Source of the DNA: Candidatus Thorarchaeota archaeon SMTZ1-45
GTDB taxonomy: Archaea > Asgardarchaeota > Thorarchaeia > Thorarchaeales > Thorarchaeaceae
Direction: 5' to 3'
DNA: 40,847 nt
NCBI GenBank assembly: GCA_001563335.1
Contig: LRSL01000083.1
Span: forward strand, 1 to 40,847
Position numbers and translations under genes: made by a program. Below are positions 13,714 through 22,961 of this stretch, piece by piece. Position 1 is the first letter of the stretch; every line of letters begins with the position of its first letter. The notes below the pieces were generated by a model. That model was not told where the DNA came from. It saw nothing but the letters and a program-made list of their open reading frames with translations, and made no database searches.

Positions 13714-15984
13714 TTATTCTGAATCTTCTTCCTCAGCTATTCTTCTAGCAATCATTTCACGGACATTGGGTGGCAATGAGTCTGGATCGCTTTTGTACTT
13801 CTCCTTAAGACTCTCTATCATCTCAGGAGATGGTCTTCCAGATCCAATTGGACCACCATGCCCACTCAGTTCTTGTTTTCCAAGTTCCCGCTTCTTATCA
13901 TCAGTCATACTATCTACCTCAATCATTCTTTCAAACATGTCACGCATTGAGGGTGGAATTGAATCTGGATCGGATTTGTAGAGATCTTTCATCCTCTCAA
14001 TCATCTCAGGGGAAGGCTTCATTCCACCCATACCACCACCCATTCCATCATGGCTCATTCCTGAGTTTAAAGCACCCATTTCCATCATCATCATGCCTGA
14101 GCTGGAGAGGACAGGGGCTTCAACACCATATTTTTCAACCTCAGACTTAGCTACTTCTGCAACCTCTTCTGTAATCTCTTCAATCCCTTGATGCGCGTAG
14201 TATGTATCATATAGAGACTTGAAGACCCCATTTAAGGCTAGTAGCTCATCATGAGTTCCCTGCTCCACCAAATCTCCGTGGTCAAACACAAGAACTCGAG
14301 ATGCATTTGCTATGGTTGTCAAACGATGTGCAATTACAATAGTAGTTCTATTTGAGAACAAACGTTCTTGAGCGTCTTGAACAAGAGACTCACTATATGC
14401 ATCCAATCTGCTGGTTGCTTCATCCAAAATGAGAATCTTTGGATCTGCCAACATTGTGCGTGCGATAGTGATCATCTGACGCTGTCCTGCACTAAGATTC
14501 TTTCCACCTTCTATGATACATGTGTCATATCCATCAGCAAGGACCTCAATGAATTCGTTCGCACCTATCATTTTGCAAAGATTGTCAATCTCCTCATCTG
14601 TAGCCTCAGGACGTCCATAACGTATGTTTTCAATAATGGTATCATCGAAGAGATATGGTTCCTGAGGGATCAAAGACATTGAATTGTGAAGTGACTCTTG
14701 AGTGACTAGTCGGAGGTTCTGACCACCAATGAAAATGCCGCCTTCTGTGGGGTCGTAAAAACGATTTACTAGTGCGGCGATAGTAGTTTTGCCAGCCCCA
14801 GTGTGACCAACTATTGCGACCATCTCACCAGGTTCAATTGAAAAAGTCACGTTATTCAGAACAGGAGTGCCTTTCACATACTCAAATGATACATTTTGAA
14901 AGTATATGCCATCGCTTTTCTTATCAAGTGGTATTGCTTCTGGATCATCTGTAATTGCTGGTTTAGACTCAAGAACATCTGAAACTCGATCCATTGCAGC
15001 AAGAGAAGCCTGTACCTGTGTAAACATCATACTTAGTCCAAGGAGAGGCCATAGGAATCTACCGATGAGTGCTATTCCTAAAAACACCTCACCTACTGAA
15101 AGGAGTGGAAACGTTCCAACAGCCAATGAACCAGCTACAAATAGCATTGCAGCCAGAGCAAATTGGCCAATGGATCTAACAAGGGGTTGCATTGCACTCA
15201 TGAGAATCATAAACCTGAAACCATGATGGTATGATTTTTGATTCAATTCCATCATTTTCTCTGCAAGCTCGCGTTCTCGATTGAAAGCTTTCGCAACATG
15301 AATCCCACTCAGATTTTCTGCAATCTGGCCAGATACAGCTCCAGAAGCTCTTCGAGATGCGAGCATGATTCTCTGGCCAACTGTGCCAAATAGTGCTGCA
15401 ATAAAAGCGACACCTGGAACTACAACCAATGATGTCAGTGCGATGAGTGGATTTACAATCCATAACAATAGGAATGAAGAAACAAGCATTAATGCCTGAC
15501 TTGCGAAGTCAATCAATACTTGAACACCTACGCCTAGTTCGACAGTGTCTGAAGTCACCCTAGAAGTCACATTTCCGCTCTGTTCTAACTTGTGATAAGA
15601 AAGGTCTGCTCTAAGAAGGTAGGAATAGAGGTCCTCTTGTATATTCTGTACAAACCCAGCTTGTGCACCAGCAAGAATCCATGTGTTGATACTACCAAGT
15701 GTCCAAGATGTGACTTTGAAGATTATGTAAAGGAGAGTCAGAAAGATAGTAGTGGCAATAACAGGATTTGCTACTAATAAGCTATCTATCCCAAATGATA
15801 GAATCAAGGGATCGAATACTGAAACAATTGTTGAAAGCAAAGACAAAACTGCACCAATAGCTACTATTCTTCTGAATCTACCAAGATAATGGACCATTCT
15901 ACCTAGAAGAACACGAATGGGTCTACTTCTCTTCTCTCGTTCACCTGCAAGTGCTGTTGGACCTCGTCGTCCATGCATAGCCAT
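13714..15984 (-). CDS. ABC exporter half-transporter with canonical ATP site and Met-rich repeat tail
   Basis: 756 residues: six-helix exporter domain (about 35-330), ATPase domain (355-600) and an unusual tail (600-756). Walker A GHTGAGKTT is near 392-400, the signature reads LSAGQRQ (497-503), Walker B ILILDE ends in the catalytic Glu (522), and the H-loop His is at 552 (IAHRLTT). This half therefore provides the intact Walker site, while its own signature is altered (Ala for Gly). The tail starts with a Met/Gly-rich stretch (GMMMMEMG, later GMGGGMGGM) and ends with two related 33-residue units. Its ATG overlaps the stop of the upstream half-transporter by one base (TAATG), so the two surely make a heterodimer. 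The substrate is unknown; the tail is absent from standard exporters. Confidence 0.92.
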   Translation of the reverse strand: MAMHGRRGPTALAGEREKRSRPIRVLLGRMVHYLGRFRRIVAIGAVLSLLSTIVSVFDPLILSFGIDSLLVANPVIATTIFLTLLYIIFKVTSWTLGSINTWILAGAQAGFVQNIQEDLYSYLLRADLSYHKLEQSGNVTSRVTSDTVELGVGVQVLIDFASQALMLVSSFLLLWIVNPLIALTSLVVVPGVAFIAALFGTVGQRIMLASRRASGAVSGQIAENLSGIHVAKAFNRERELAEKMMELNQKSYHHGFRFMILMSAMQPLVRSIGQFALAAMLFVAGSLAVGTFPLLSVGEVFLGIALIGRFLWPLLGLSMMFTQVQASLAAMDRVSDVLESKPAITDDPEAIPLDKKSDGIYFQNVSFEYVKGTPVLNNVTFSIEPGEMVAIVGHTGAGKTTIAALVNRFYDPTEGGIFIGGQNLRLVTQESLHNSMSLIPQEPYLFDDTIIENIRYGRPEATDEEIDNLCKMIGANEFIEVLADGYDTCIIEGGKNLSAGQRQMITIARTMLADPKILILDEATSRLDAYSESLVQDAQERLFSNRTTIVIAHRLTTIANASRVLVFDHGDLVEQGTHDELLALNGVFKSLYDTYYAHQGIEEITEEVAEVAKSEVEKYGVEAPVLSSSGMMMMEMGALNSGMSHDGMGGGMGGMKPSPEMIERMKDLYKSDPDSIPPSMRDMFERMIEVDSMTDDKKRELGKQELSGHGGPIGSGRPSPEMIESLKEKYKSDPDSLPPNVREMIARRIAEEEDSE
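13735..14016 (-). repeat. Two 33-residue repeats in the ABC exporter tail
   Basis: Residues 657-689 (14016-13918) and 718-750 (13833-13735) align along their whole length. Both start PSPEMIE, share YKSDPDS and PP, and end in an R-x-M-x-x-R-type helix. They are separated by a charged, Gly-rich linker and preceded by Met-rich sequence. Confidence 0.85.
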
Positions 15985-17870
15985 TATGGAGCACCTCCAT
16001 GGACAGACGCAGCTGCGAGTAATTCCTGCGCACCTGGTAATCTTTCGAAAATCTTGCGATAGTGTTCAGAGTCCCGGAGTAGGTCCTCATGACATCCAGC
16101 TGCAATCAATTCACCCTTATCTACAATAATTACAAGGTCAGATTCAATGAGAGTTCTTAGACGCTGCGTGACAGTTATGCTTGTCCTATTTACCATTACC
16201 TCATCGAGTGCTTTTCTCATCAAGAACTCAGTTTGGGCGTCCACTGCGCTAACCGAATCATCAAGGAGTAGAATCTTAGGGTCTTGGATGATTGCACGAG
16301 CAATAGCCAGTCGTTGCCTTTGTCCACCGGAGAGTGTCATTCCACGCTCTCCAATCAGTGAATCATAACCTTCTGGAAGATTTACAATGAATTCATCAGC
16401 TTGAGCTCGCTTTGCTGCATCAATGATCTCATCCATTGATGCTTGACTTCGCCCGAATGCAATATTATCGCGAATGCTCATTCGAAACAAGAAGATGTCT
16501 TGTTCAACAAGTCCAACAGCATCACGGACTGATTCTGTACGTACATCTCGAAGATTCACACCACCCACTTTGATTGAACCATCAGTAGGATCATAGAGTC
16601 GTAATATAAGCTTCAATATTGTACTCTTCCCACCTCCAGGACCACCAATAAGAGCCACACGAGACCCTCCGGGAATCGTAATGTTGAAGTTTTTCAGAGC
16701 ATAGTGGTCATTGTTATTTTCCTCGGAGCCATACTTGAAGCTTACATTATCAAATACTATATCGCTTAACCAGTCTACATCTTCTACCTCCAACTCTGGC
16801 TCAATCAGTGTTTCTTTCCAATTTAGAATGTCAACAATTCGTTGAGCATTCACATATCCTCCTCTAAGTACAAGGAGCATTCTTGGAAGTTGGAAATTCA
16901 AACCCTCAAGAGAAACTAGTAATGCGAGAATTGTAATCATATCTCCAATTTCCAAAGCCCCGTTGATGACTGCATAAGCTGAATATAGAAAGGCAATTGT
17001 TGTCATCCCTACAAGTACAAGTGCAGGGATATAGAATGCAGCCAACCGACCTTCTTTTGCCACGGAGTCTTCGTATGTCTTACTTATTTCGTGAAACTTT
17101 TCTTGTTCGAGATTCTCTTTTCCAAATGCTCTTACAACCTCAATGCCTGTAAATACACCCTGGGTGCGTGCGGTCAACATTTCCATGTCTTCAGAACGCT
17201 TACGTCGAACTGATTCAACTGCATTTGCATATTGATATGAAAACGCAAGATAGACGGGTGTTCCAATTAACATGATCAAAGCAAAGCCAGCAATTGGGAT
17301 TGAAAACCCACCAAGTTGCAGGACTAAGAAGTTCTGGAGCGTAGGACGAAAATCAATTTGAATGAGAATTATTGCGGTTATTCCAAAAGAGATGAAGCCT
17401 CCTGCCAGATTTCGGAGTGCAGGATTTAACGAAAATCTCACCCATGAGATGTCTTGCATAGCAACGGAAAGTAGACGCTTACTATCAACCTCATCATGGA
17501 AAGTCATACTATAATCTTGTAGAGCCTCAAAGAAATCTTGACGAGCATCACGTTCCCAGCGCAAAGTCACAATAGCCCAGACATAACCTACAACAAAGTA
17601 TAGGCCCATATATGCGAGGGCTAACCCAATAATAAGCCACACATAGAAAACAAACTGAGTACTAATCGTCAGAGCAGGCGTGATTCCATCTGACTGTAAT
17701 AATTCGTTGGTAGCTAGACCAATGAAAATCGATGGAATAGTAACGAGTATTGTTGAGATGATGGTGAGAAGCATTGCAAATGCAGTGATTCCCTTGTTCC
17801 TCATTAAACCACTAAGCATGTAACGCGCGGGACTTTTTCTAATGGTTTTTCCACCATTATTTCTAGACAA
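15984..17870 (-). CDS. ABC exporter half-transporter with degenerate ATP site
   Basis: 628 residues: six transmembrane helices (about 25-330) and an ATPase domain (365-610). Walker A is GGPGGGKST (409-417) and the signature is canonical LSGGQRQ (513-519), but Walker B ends in Asp (ILLLDD, D538) instead of the catalytic Glu, and the H-loop His is Gln (Q569, TQRLRT). This is the signature of the degenerate half of heterodimeric exporters of the TM287/288 or BmrCD kind. Its good LSGGQ completes the active site of the 756-residue partner, whose LSAGQ completes this weak site. The start is a TTG at 17870, two bases after the PadR stop, with GGAGGA about 10 nt upstream inside the PadR gene. Order: PadR regulator, this gene, partner. 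Confidence 0.93.
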   Translation of the reverse strand: MSRNNGGKTIRKSPARYMLSGLMRNKGITAFAMLLTIISTILVTIPSIFIGLATNELLQSDGITPALTISTQFVFYVWLIIGLALAYMGLYFVVGYVWAIVTLRWERDARQDFFEALQDYSMTFHDEVDSKRLLSVAMQDISWVRFSLNPALRNLAGGFISFGITAIILIQIDFRPTLQNFLVLQLGGFSIPIAGFALIMLIGTPVYLAFSYQYANAVESVRRKRSEDMEMLTARTQGVFTGIEVVRAFGKENLEQEKFHEISKTYEDSVAKEGRLAAFYIPALVLVGMTTIAFLYSAYAVINGALEIGDMITILALLVSLEGLNFQLPRMLLVLRGGYVNAQRIVDILNWKETLIEPELEVEDVDWLSDIVFDNVSFKYGSEENNNDHYALKNFNITIPGGSRVALIGGPGGGKSTILKLILRLYDPTDGSIKVGGVNLRDVRTESVRDAVGLVEQDIFLFRMSIRDNIAFGRSQASMDEIIDAAKRAQADEFIVNLPEGYDSLIGERGMTLSGGQRQRLAIARAIIQDPKILLLDDSVSAVDAQTEFLMRKALDEVMVNRTSITVTQRLRTLIESDLVIIVDKGELIAAGCHEDLLRDSEHYRKIFERLPGAQELLAAASVHGGAP

Positions 17871-17871
17871 T

Positions 17872-18432
17872 CTATGTTCCTCCAGGCTTCAATCTATTCA
17901 TTAGAGTTGAAATTCTATTCTTCATCTCTTCTAGTTGATTTAGTAATCGCTGGCGATCTTTGGTGTTCAAGGAATCCTCTACTGACTCCAAAGCTTCAAT
18001 TGAGTATTCCATCCCATGCATATGAAATCGTACACGTTCTTGGGGTTCCAATAGACGCTCCCAAAGTCTTGGACCAAGACGGGTTTTATGACCAACTGCT
18101 TGCTTTCTATGTTTTATGAATAAGGTCATCTGCTTTCTTCCCAAATCAGTAAGACTGTATGTTCTCATCCGCCCCTCAGTCTTTACTGTCTGAATTGTCC
18201 CTTCCTCTTCAAGGGAAGATAGAAGTGGATAGATAGTTCCAGGACTTGGATTCCATTCACCATCAGTCAATGAATGAAGCTCTTGCATTATCTGTGTACC
18301 AGTCAAGTTCTGAGATTTAAGCAAGCGTGGTATTATATGACGAAGAAGACCTCTTGGTACAGATTGAGGCATCTCAAGATGTTCGCAATCTTTTTCTTTG
18401 GTTTCATCAGTCACAACTATCATCTCATACAA
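17872..18432 (-). CDS. PadR-family transcriptional regulator
   Basis: 186 residues from a TTG at 18432; an ATG at 18423 is as likely because the probable TATA box leaves almost no leader. Residues 25-100 form the PadR winged helix: LLRHIIPRLLKSQNLTGTQIMQEL, then WNPSPGTIYPLLSSLEEEGTI with the family's SPGTIYPLL motif, and RMRTYSLTDLGRKQM as the wing. The C-terminal half is helical (ERVRFHMHGMEYSIEALESV, then a coiled-coil-like LLNQLEEMKNRISTLMNRL) for dimerisation. It is the first gene of the exporter operon, and a tandem repeat overlaps its promoter. PadR proteins usually repress nearby efflux genes and are released by the exported compound. Autoregulation here is inference. Confidence 0.92.
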   Translation of the reverse strand: MYEMIVVTDETKEKDCEHLEMPQSVPRGLLRHIIPRLLKSQNLTGTQIMQELHSLTDGEWNPSPGTIYPLLSSLEEEGTIQTVKTEGRMRTYSLTDLGRKQMTLFIKHRKQAVGHKTRLGPRLWERLLEPQERVRFHMHGMEYSIEALESVEDSLNTKDRQRLLNQLEEMKNRISTLMNRLKPGGT

Positions 18433-18464
18433 TATCGGATGCGATTATCGAATGCGATATAAAG
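18433..18464 (-). promoter_or_regulatory. Promoter and tandem operator of the PadR/ABC operon
   Basis: Two adjacent 13-nt direct repeats, TATCGGATGCGAT (18433-18445) and TATCGAATGCGAT (18446-18458), differ at one position. Together with flanking bases they form a 29-nt imperfect palindrome (18432-18460 approximately). On the minus strand CTTTATATCG (18464-18455) is a good TATA box overlapping the repeats, which puts the start point at about 18433 next to the first codon of PadR. A protein bound here would block the promoter. Confidence 0.6.
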
Positions 18465-18543
18465 ACTTTGGTTAATGCATTCTATAGACTAGGGGGAAGT
18501 TTGATAAGACTAATACAACCGATTTAGCAAAATAGCGAGTGAT

Positions 18544-20376
18544 GTGACCTTGGGAGAAAAGGCGAAGGTAAAGGAAACAGTTCGATTATATTCCAGAGTA
18601 TGGCAACTTCCTTCCTATCGCCAGATAGTTTTGAGAATGGTTCTTCTTGTTTTAACAGGATCACTAATACTAAGTGTTACGAAAGGACTTCTTCTTGAAG
18701 TATTCATGAATTATTTGATAATTCTTGGAATACCAGTCTTCGTCGGTTCAGGACTTCTTTACATGATAGCTACAGAAGAAGGTTCTCCGTTAGATGGAAG
18801 AAGGACTGCTGGACTGGTCCTCTTTGGGTTGATATTTTGGATATCACTAAGTGCAATTGGTGGTATCATAGATTCGTTAAGATCTTCAAATGTATTTGAA
18901 ATTAGGTTCTCGATGTTGGGAGTATCAATAGCATACATGGCATTCGCATTTCTAGTAAATGGACTGAGTGACCATCATCCTGCAAGAAATACAACTGCTG
19001 CCTTAATGCCCCCAGTCCTTTGGATTATTGTGGAGTTATTATTTGCCCCCTTGAATGCGGCTCTTCCAACATTGCCACCATTATGGTACATCTCTGTTTC
19101 TGCTTCATTCATCATTGCTTCAATCGTTGTTCATTACATCTATCGAGCTGTGAGTGTGCCTTTCGAGAGAGACCTTGGTATCAATGGGCCTCAGCTTCTG
19201 AGAGCATTTGGCCATGATTATTTGGCTGACAATCCCAAGCCCTTTGAAGATATTCTCACAAAAATCGCAACTATTCAAGACATACCTGTTGAAATTCTCT
19301 TGTTTCGGGATGATGCAGGCCCAGTAGCATGTGGTGTAATTCAATATGTCCATCCAGGACCTTTCAGGGATATTGGAAGTAGTGACCTCCCCTCAGTCAT
19401 TATTGAACACATAAAGAAGAAACATGGAATACCCGCATTTGTCATGCATGGTAGTTGTACACATCAACAGAATCTAACAACCAAGGAGGACTATCCAATC
19501 GTATTGGCTGAGATAGATAGACTCATTGAGGCAACAGGAGTACACGAGTTCATCTCAGGCCCTCATTGGTATGATGGTGGAAAATTCAAGGTCTGGAGTC
19601 TATTTGTTGGAAATGATGTACTTACAATTAGTACAAGTTCACCAGAGTTCACTGATGATATTTCTCTTGATGTTGGATACGATGTAGCAAATATGATACG
19701 AGAACGCCTGCCTCAAATCGAAGGTGTTGCGGTAGTTGACGCTCATAACTGTATTGATGACCTCGCTGTTTCCGTTAATCCAGGAGATACGGATGCAGGG
19801 GAGTATGTAGGTGCAGTTTCAGGAGCTGTATTTTCAACAATAAACAATGAAAAAAGCAGATTGCAAATAGGTATGCATCAGATTATTCCCGATGATATTA
19901 GCCAATCAGAAGGTTTGGGTCCGGGAGGAGTAACTGCAACAGTTCTCAATCTCAGTGAACGGGAGATGGCATTGATTTCAATAGACGGTAATAATATGGA
20001 ACCAGGATTCAGAGAAAACGTGCAGAGTCTACTTAAGGCACAAGGGTTTGACGAATCCGAGATAATCACAACAGATACACACGTTGTCAATGCAATATCC
20101 CTCTCAAGTAGAGGATACCCACCGATTGGTCGAAATAAGCCAGATGAAACAATGGAGCACATTCTGGCAGCTTCAGTAAAAGCTCGGGAACGAATTCAGC
20201 CTGTCAGTGCAGGACTTGGTTTTGGTATGGCACGTAACCTAAGGACTTTTGGAGAAAGGGGTTTTGATATTCTTACACAAGATGTCGCTGAAGCTGCAGG
20301 TATCGCAAAGAGAATGGGAATAAGAGCTGGTAGCGGATCGATTTTGCTCTACATTCTCTTAGCATTTCTCTTCTGA
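18544..20376 (+). CDS. DUF2070 family archaeal membrane protein
   Basis: 610 residues from a GTG at 18544, directly after a GAGTGAT stretch. The first 205 residues carry about six or seven transmembrane helices (for example IVLRMVLLVLTGSLILSV and SASFIIASIVVHYIYRAV). The remaining 400 form a soluble domain with conserved His/Asp motifs known from archaeal DUF2070 proteins: QYVHPGPFRDIGSSDLP, MHGSCTHQQN, GPHWYDGGKFK, VVDAHNCID, GMHQIIP and TTDTHVVNAI. The His/Asp motifs look like a metal site, so a hydrolase is plausible, but the family has no proven reaction. A last hydrophobic helix closes the protein (SGSILLYILLAFLF). It is divergent from the PadR operon; the UbiX gene follows 78 nt downstream. 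Confidence 0.82.
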   Translation: MTLGEKAKVKETVRLYSRVWQLPSYRQIVLRMVLLVLTGSLILSVTKGLLLEVFMNYLIILGIPVFVGSGLLYMIATEEGSPLDGRRTAGLVLFGLIFWISLSAIGGIIDSLRSSNVFEIRFSMLGVSIAYMAFAFLVNGLSDHHPARNTTAALMPPVLWIIVELLFAPLNAALPTLPPLWYISVSASFIIASIVVHYIYRAVSVPFERDLGINGPQLLRAFGHDYLADNPKPFEDILTKIATIQDIPVEILLFRDDAGPVACGVIQYVHPGPFRDIGSSDLPSVIIEHIKKKHGIPAFVMHGSCTHQQNLTTKEDYPIVLAEIDRLIEATGVHEFISGPHWYDGGKFKVWSLFVGNDVLTISTSSPEFTDDISLDVGYDVANMIRERLPQIEGVAVVDAHNCIDDLAVSVNPGDTDAGEYVGAVSGAVFSTINNEKSRLQIGMHQIIPDDISQSEGLGPGGVTATVLNLSEREMALISIDGNNMEPGFRENVQSLLKAQGFDESEIITTDTHVVNAISLSSRGYPPIGRNKPDETMEHILAASVKARERIQPVSAGLGFGMARNLRTFGERGFDILTQDVAEAAGIAKRMGIRAGSGSILLYILLAFLF

Positions 20377-20454
20377 GATGGAATCCACTCGCTATTTCGA
20401 TAGAGGTATATGCATTCGTTCTATTTCAGAGATTCTATTGTGTTGGTGAATAAC

Positions 20455-21018
20455 ATGAAGAAACGAGTCCTTGTCTGTTTGACAGGTGCTAGTGGTGCGA
20501 TATACGGAGTTCGACTTCTGAGAGCTCTGAAAGCGAGTGACAATGAGGTTCATCTAATCATTAGTAAATGGGGCGAGGAAACTCTCAAGTATGAAACAGG
20601 CATTGACAAAGATACTATCAGCAAGGAAGCTGACTACTCCTATGATGAACATGACCTTGCTGCAGGTCCTGCCAGTGGCACCTTCCCAATTGATTCAATG
20701 GTTGTCATACCCTGCTCGATGAAGACCCTAGCAGGTATTGCTCATGGATATGCTGATAACCTTATAGCACGAGCAGCTGATTGTACCCTGAAAGAGAGAC
20801 GTACTCTCATTCTTGTTCCCAGAGAATCTCCCCTCAATCTCATTCAGATTCGAAATATGGCAACAGTAACTGAGGCGGGAGGATTAGTAATTCCGGCAAG
20901 TCCTGCATTTTGGGCTAAGCCTAAGACAATTGATGAGCTTGTAGACTCAGTGGTAGAACGTGTGCTAACTCATCTTGGAGTTACTGATGACAAACGGGCT
21001 ATGTGGACTGGCGATTAA
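20455..21018 (+). CDS. ubiX: UbiX-type flavin prenyltransferase
   Basis: 187 residues from the ATG at 20455, chosen because GGTGA lies 5 nt upstream; the frame stays open back to 20410. It should join a dimethylallyl group to FMN, making the prenylated flavin used by UbiD-type decarboxylases. Family marks: the flavin loop LTGASGAIYGVRLL at the N-terminus, PCSMKTLAGIAHGYADNLIARAADCTLKE in the middle, and LVPRESPLNLIQIRNM with GLVIPASPAFW near the C-terminus. Length is typical. No ubiD is in the window, so its partner enzyme lies elsewhere. The convergent zinc-array gene ends 6 nt after its stop. Confidence 0.93.
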   Translation: MKKRVLVCLTGASGAIYGVRLLRALKASDNEVHLIISKWGEETLKYETGIDKDTISKEADYSYDEHDLAAGPASGTFPIDSMVVIPCSMKTLAGIAHGYADNLIARAADCTLKERRTLILVPRESPLNLIQIRNMATVTEAGGLVIPASPAFWAKPKTIDELVDSVVERVLTHLGVTDDKRAMWTGD

Positions 21019-21023
21019 TTGCT

Positions 21024-22871
21024 TTACCCCCAATGCAAAGGAGTGCCACAGTGATCACAGATGACAGTTTCTCCTGGAAGTGCACGTTTAGGCAATGCCG
21101 CTCCACATTGGGCACATTCTATCTTCTTAGGTGCAAGATCATCAGTCTTAGCTTGTAGTTTGAGAAGGACCTCTCTGAGATTGTCACGCATCTCAGATAG
21201 AAGCATATTCATCTTATTCTCATCATCACTCGCGACTGAGATCCTCATTGTTAGATTGTCCTTTGAAACTGAGCCAATCACAATATATTCTGTACCAGCT
21301 CTAGCTTTTCCATAATACCACGATTCTTCTCCATTCTTGGTACCGCTCTTTTCGCCAACAAACCTTACACTCTGTTGTTCAATTATGTCATTAACAATAT
21401 CGAGCATTTCTTGAACATCAGCATCTGGATCGATTTGATATTCTGCAGCCCTCTCTGTTTGTAATCGAGTTTCGAGGAGCTTTTCTAGATCAGACATTGT
21501 CATTGTTGAAAGATACGCATCCCGAGCTATTGCAGCGTGTGCTGTTGGAATCTCAACCTTGCTCTCACCATGATTGTTGCAGCTGAGACTTGCTTCAGAC
21601 TTGTCACCTTTGTCTTCGATGAATGACAGAGTTAATGGATTGTGACATTTATGACACTCGTATAGTTGACGATAGAATCGTTCAATGACTGGTTCGTTGG
21701 CACCAACCGGAAGATGTCGTTCAGCACCATGTCCATTTCGACACTCCATTTTTAGACTGATTGTATTATCACGTACCTTTGTGTCACGGATGGTCATTGG
21801 CGATTTGCATTTTTCACACGTGAGGCTCTCTTCAGCAGAGGACATCCTATCAATGTGTTTGTTTCGTTCTTCGATATGCTTGTAAATACCCATACTGACA
21901 CTTTTCTTTAATTCACCATGAACTGGACAAACAAGTTTCAATTCTACATCATTGCCACTGACCTTTGTTTCACCGATATCGGTAACAAGATTGCAATCAT
22001 TACACTTCAGAACACCACCAACTATGGCATCAATGGCTTCTTCATCTAAATCTGCAGGCTGAGATAATTCAATACTGTGACCATTCATGCAACTGCATTT
22101 GAGCTTGTATTTCATCTTATCAAGTTCAGCAGATTTAATGGATAATGATTCTCCGCAATCACGACAGTTTAGCATTGAACGTACGATGCTACCCTCAGAC
22201 ATGGCTTCAACGATCGATTCTATCATCCATGCATATTCAGCAGGAAGTTCTTTCTTTGTTTTGCCATGTGCAGGACATGAGATTTCAATCTGAGCTTTGT
22301 TGCCTTTTGGTTGTGTTTCCAATACTTGACATGGGAGACCACACTCATCACAGTGAATGAGTCGTTTTATGACTGTCTTCAGAACCGATTCGTCTGCAAT
22401 CTTGGGTATAAATCTCATCTCTTTATGTCCATTGGAACAACGTGATTTTACTTCAAGTATGCCCTTCTTTTCGGAAATCTCACTAGCAGTAAATACTCCA
22501 CCACACCGAGGACAACTCATAGAGTCAAGAATTGATTTTGAGCAGTTCATGCTGCCCTGAAGTCCTGCTACAGATGAGTGGTAGAAAGATGGTATCTCTC
22601 TTTTTTGAGGACCATGTATTGGACAGACGAAGATATACTCTGCTTTGTGTTTGCCCACATCAGTGTTCATTAATGTCATTGTGGACCCACATTCGATGCA
22701 TGTGAAGATGCCTTTGAAGACTTCATGCGCCATGCTATCAGCCTGATATCTTGAAATGTCCCTCTTCCCCTTGTGACCCTTCATACACTGACAATAGACT
22801 CGGAGGGTATGACCCTTTAGCTCCCCAGTCTGAACATAGAAAGGTTCCTTACATTTCTTGCAAGTGAACAT
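21024..22871 (-). CDS. Eight-module Cys/His zinc-array protein (paralog A)
   Basis: 615 residues from the ATG at 22871, chosen for the GGAGGAG site 6 nt upstream and because the paralog begins likewise (MFTCKKC and MFSCKSC). Eight modules of about 60-75 residues follow one another, each with CxxC and about 20-28 residues later a Cys with a nearby His. They alternate: odd modules end CxxGHK-like (CMKGHK, CSNGHK, CMNGHS, CRNGHG) and even ones CPxHG-like (CPIHG, CPAHG, CPVHG, CNNHG). After the array comes a helix, an alpha/beta segment (IVNDIIEQQSVRFVGEKSG to MRDNLREVLLKL), then a four-Cys ribbon (CAQC, CDHC). No family is recognised. No signal peptide or membrane helix is present, so it is probably cytosolic. 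Confidence 0.75.
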   Translation of the reverse strand: MFTCKKCKEPFYVQTGELKGHTLRVYCQCMKGHKGKRDISRYQADSMAHEVFKGIFTCIECGSTMTLMNTDVGKHKAEYIFVCPIHGPQKREIPSFYHSSVAGLQGSMNCSKSILDSMSCPRCGGVFTASEISEKKGILEVKSRCSNGHKEMRFIPKIADESVLKTVIKRLIHCDECGLPCQVLETQPKGNKAQIEISCPAHGKTKKELPAEYAWMIESIVEAMSEGSIVRSMLNCRDCGESLSIKSAELDKMKYKLKCSCMNGHSIELSQPADLDEEAIDAIVGGVLKCNDCNLVTDIGETKVSGNDVELKLVCPVHGELKKSVSMGIYKHIEERNKHIDRMSSAEESLTCEKCKSPMTIRDTKVRDNTISLKMECRNGHGAERHLPVGANEPVIERFYRQLYECHKCHNPLTLSFIEDKGDKSEASLSCNNHGESKVEIPTAHAAIARDAYLSTMTMSDLEKLLETRLQTERAAEYQIDPDADVQEMLDIVNDIIEQQSVRFVGEKSGTKNGEESWYYGKARAGTEYIVIGSVSKDNLTMRISVASDDENKMNMLLSEMRDNLREVLLKLQAKTDDLAPKKIECAQCGAALPKRALPGETVICDHCGTPLHWG

Positions 22872-22883
22872 ATTCTTCTCCTC

Positions 22884-22917
22884 CACCTGGCGTGCGGCGG
22901 CGAACCTAAACCAGGTG
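22884..22917 (-). promoter_or_regulatory. GC-rich hairpin next to the ribosome site of paralog A
   Basis: CACCTGG (22884-22890) pairs with CCAGGTG (22911-22917) around a 20-nt GC-rich loop. The stem ends directly beside the GGAGG ribosome site of the 615-residue gene, so it may affect its translation, or it may be the end of the upstream paralog's transcript. Confidence 0.35.
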
Positions 22918-22961
22918 TGTTAAGGTCCCTAAAAGATATTCCGTAAGTGGATAGATTTGCC

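Noticed and set aside
13766..15226. Plus-strand frames opposite the ABC exporter gene
   Set aside because: The minus strand has complete ABC motifs; the opposite frames are shadow ORFs without recognisable features.
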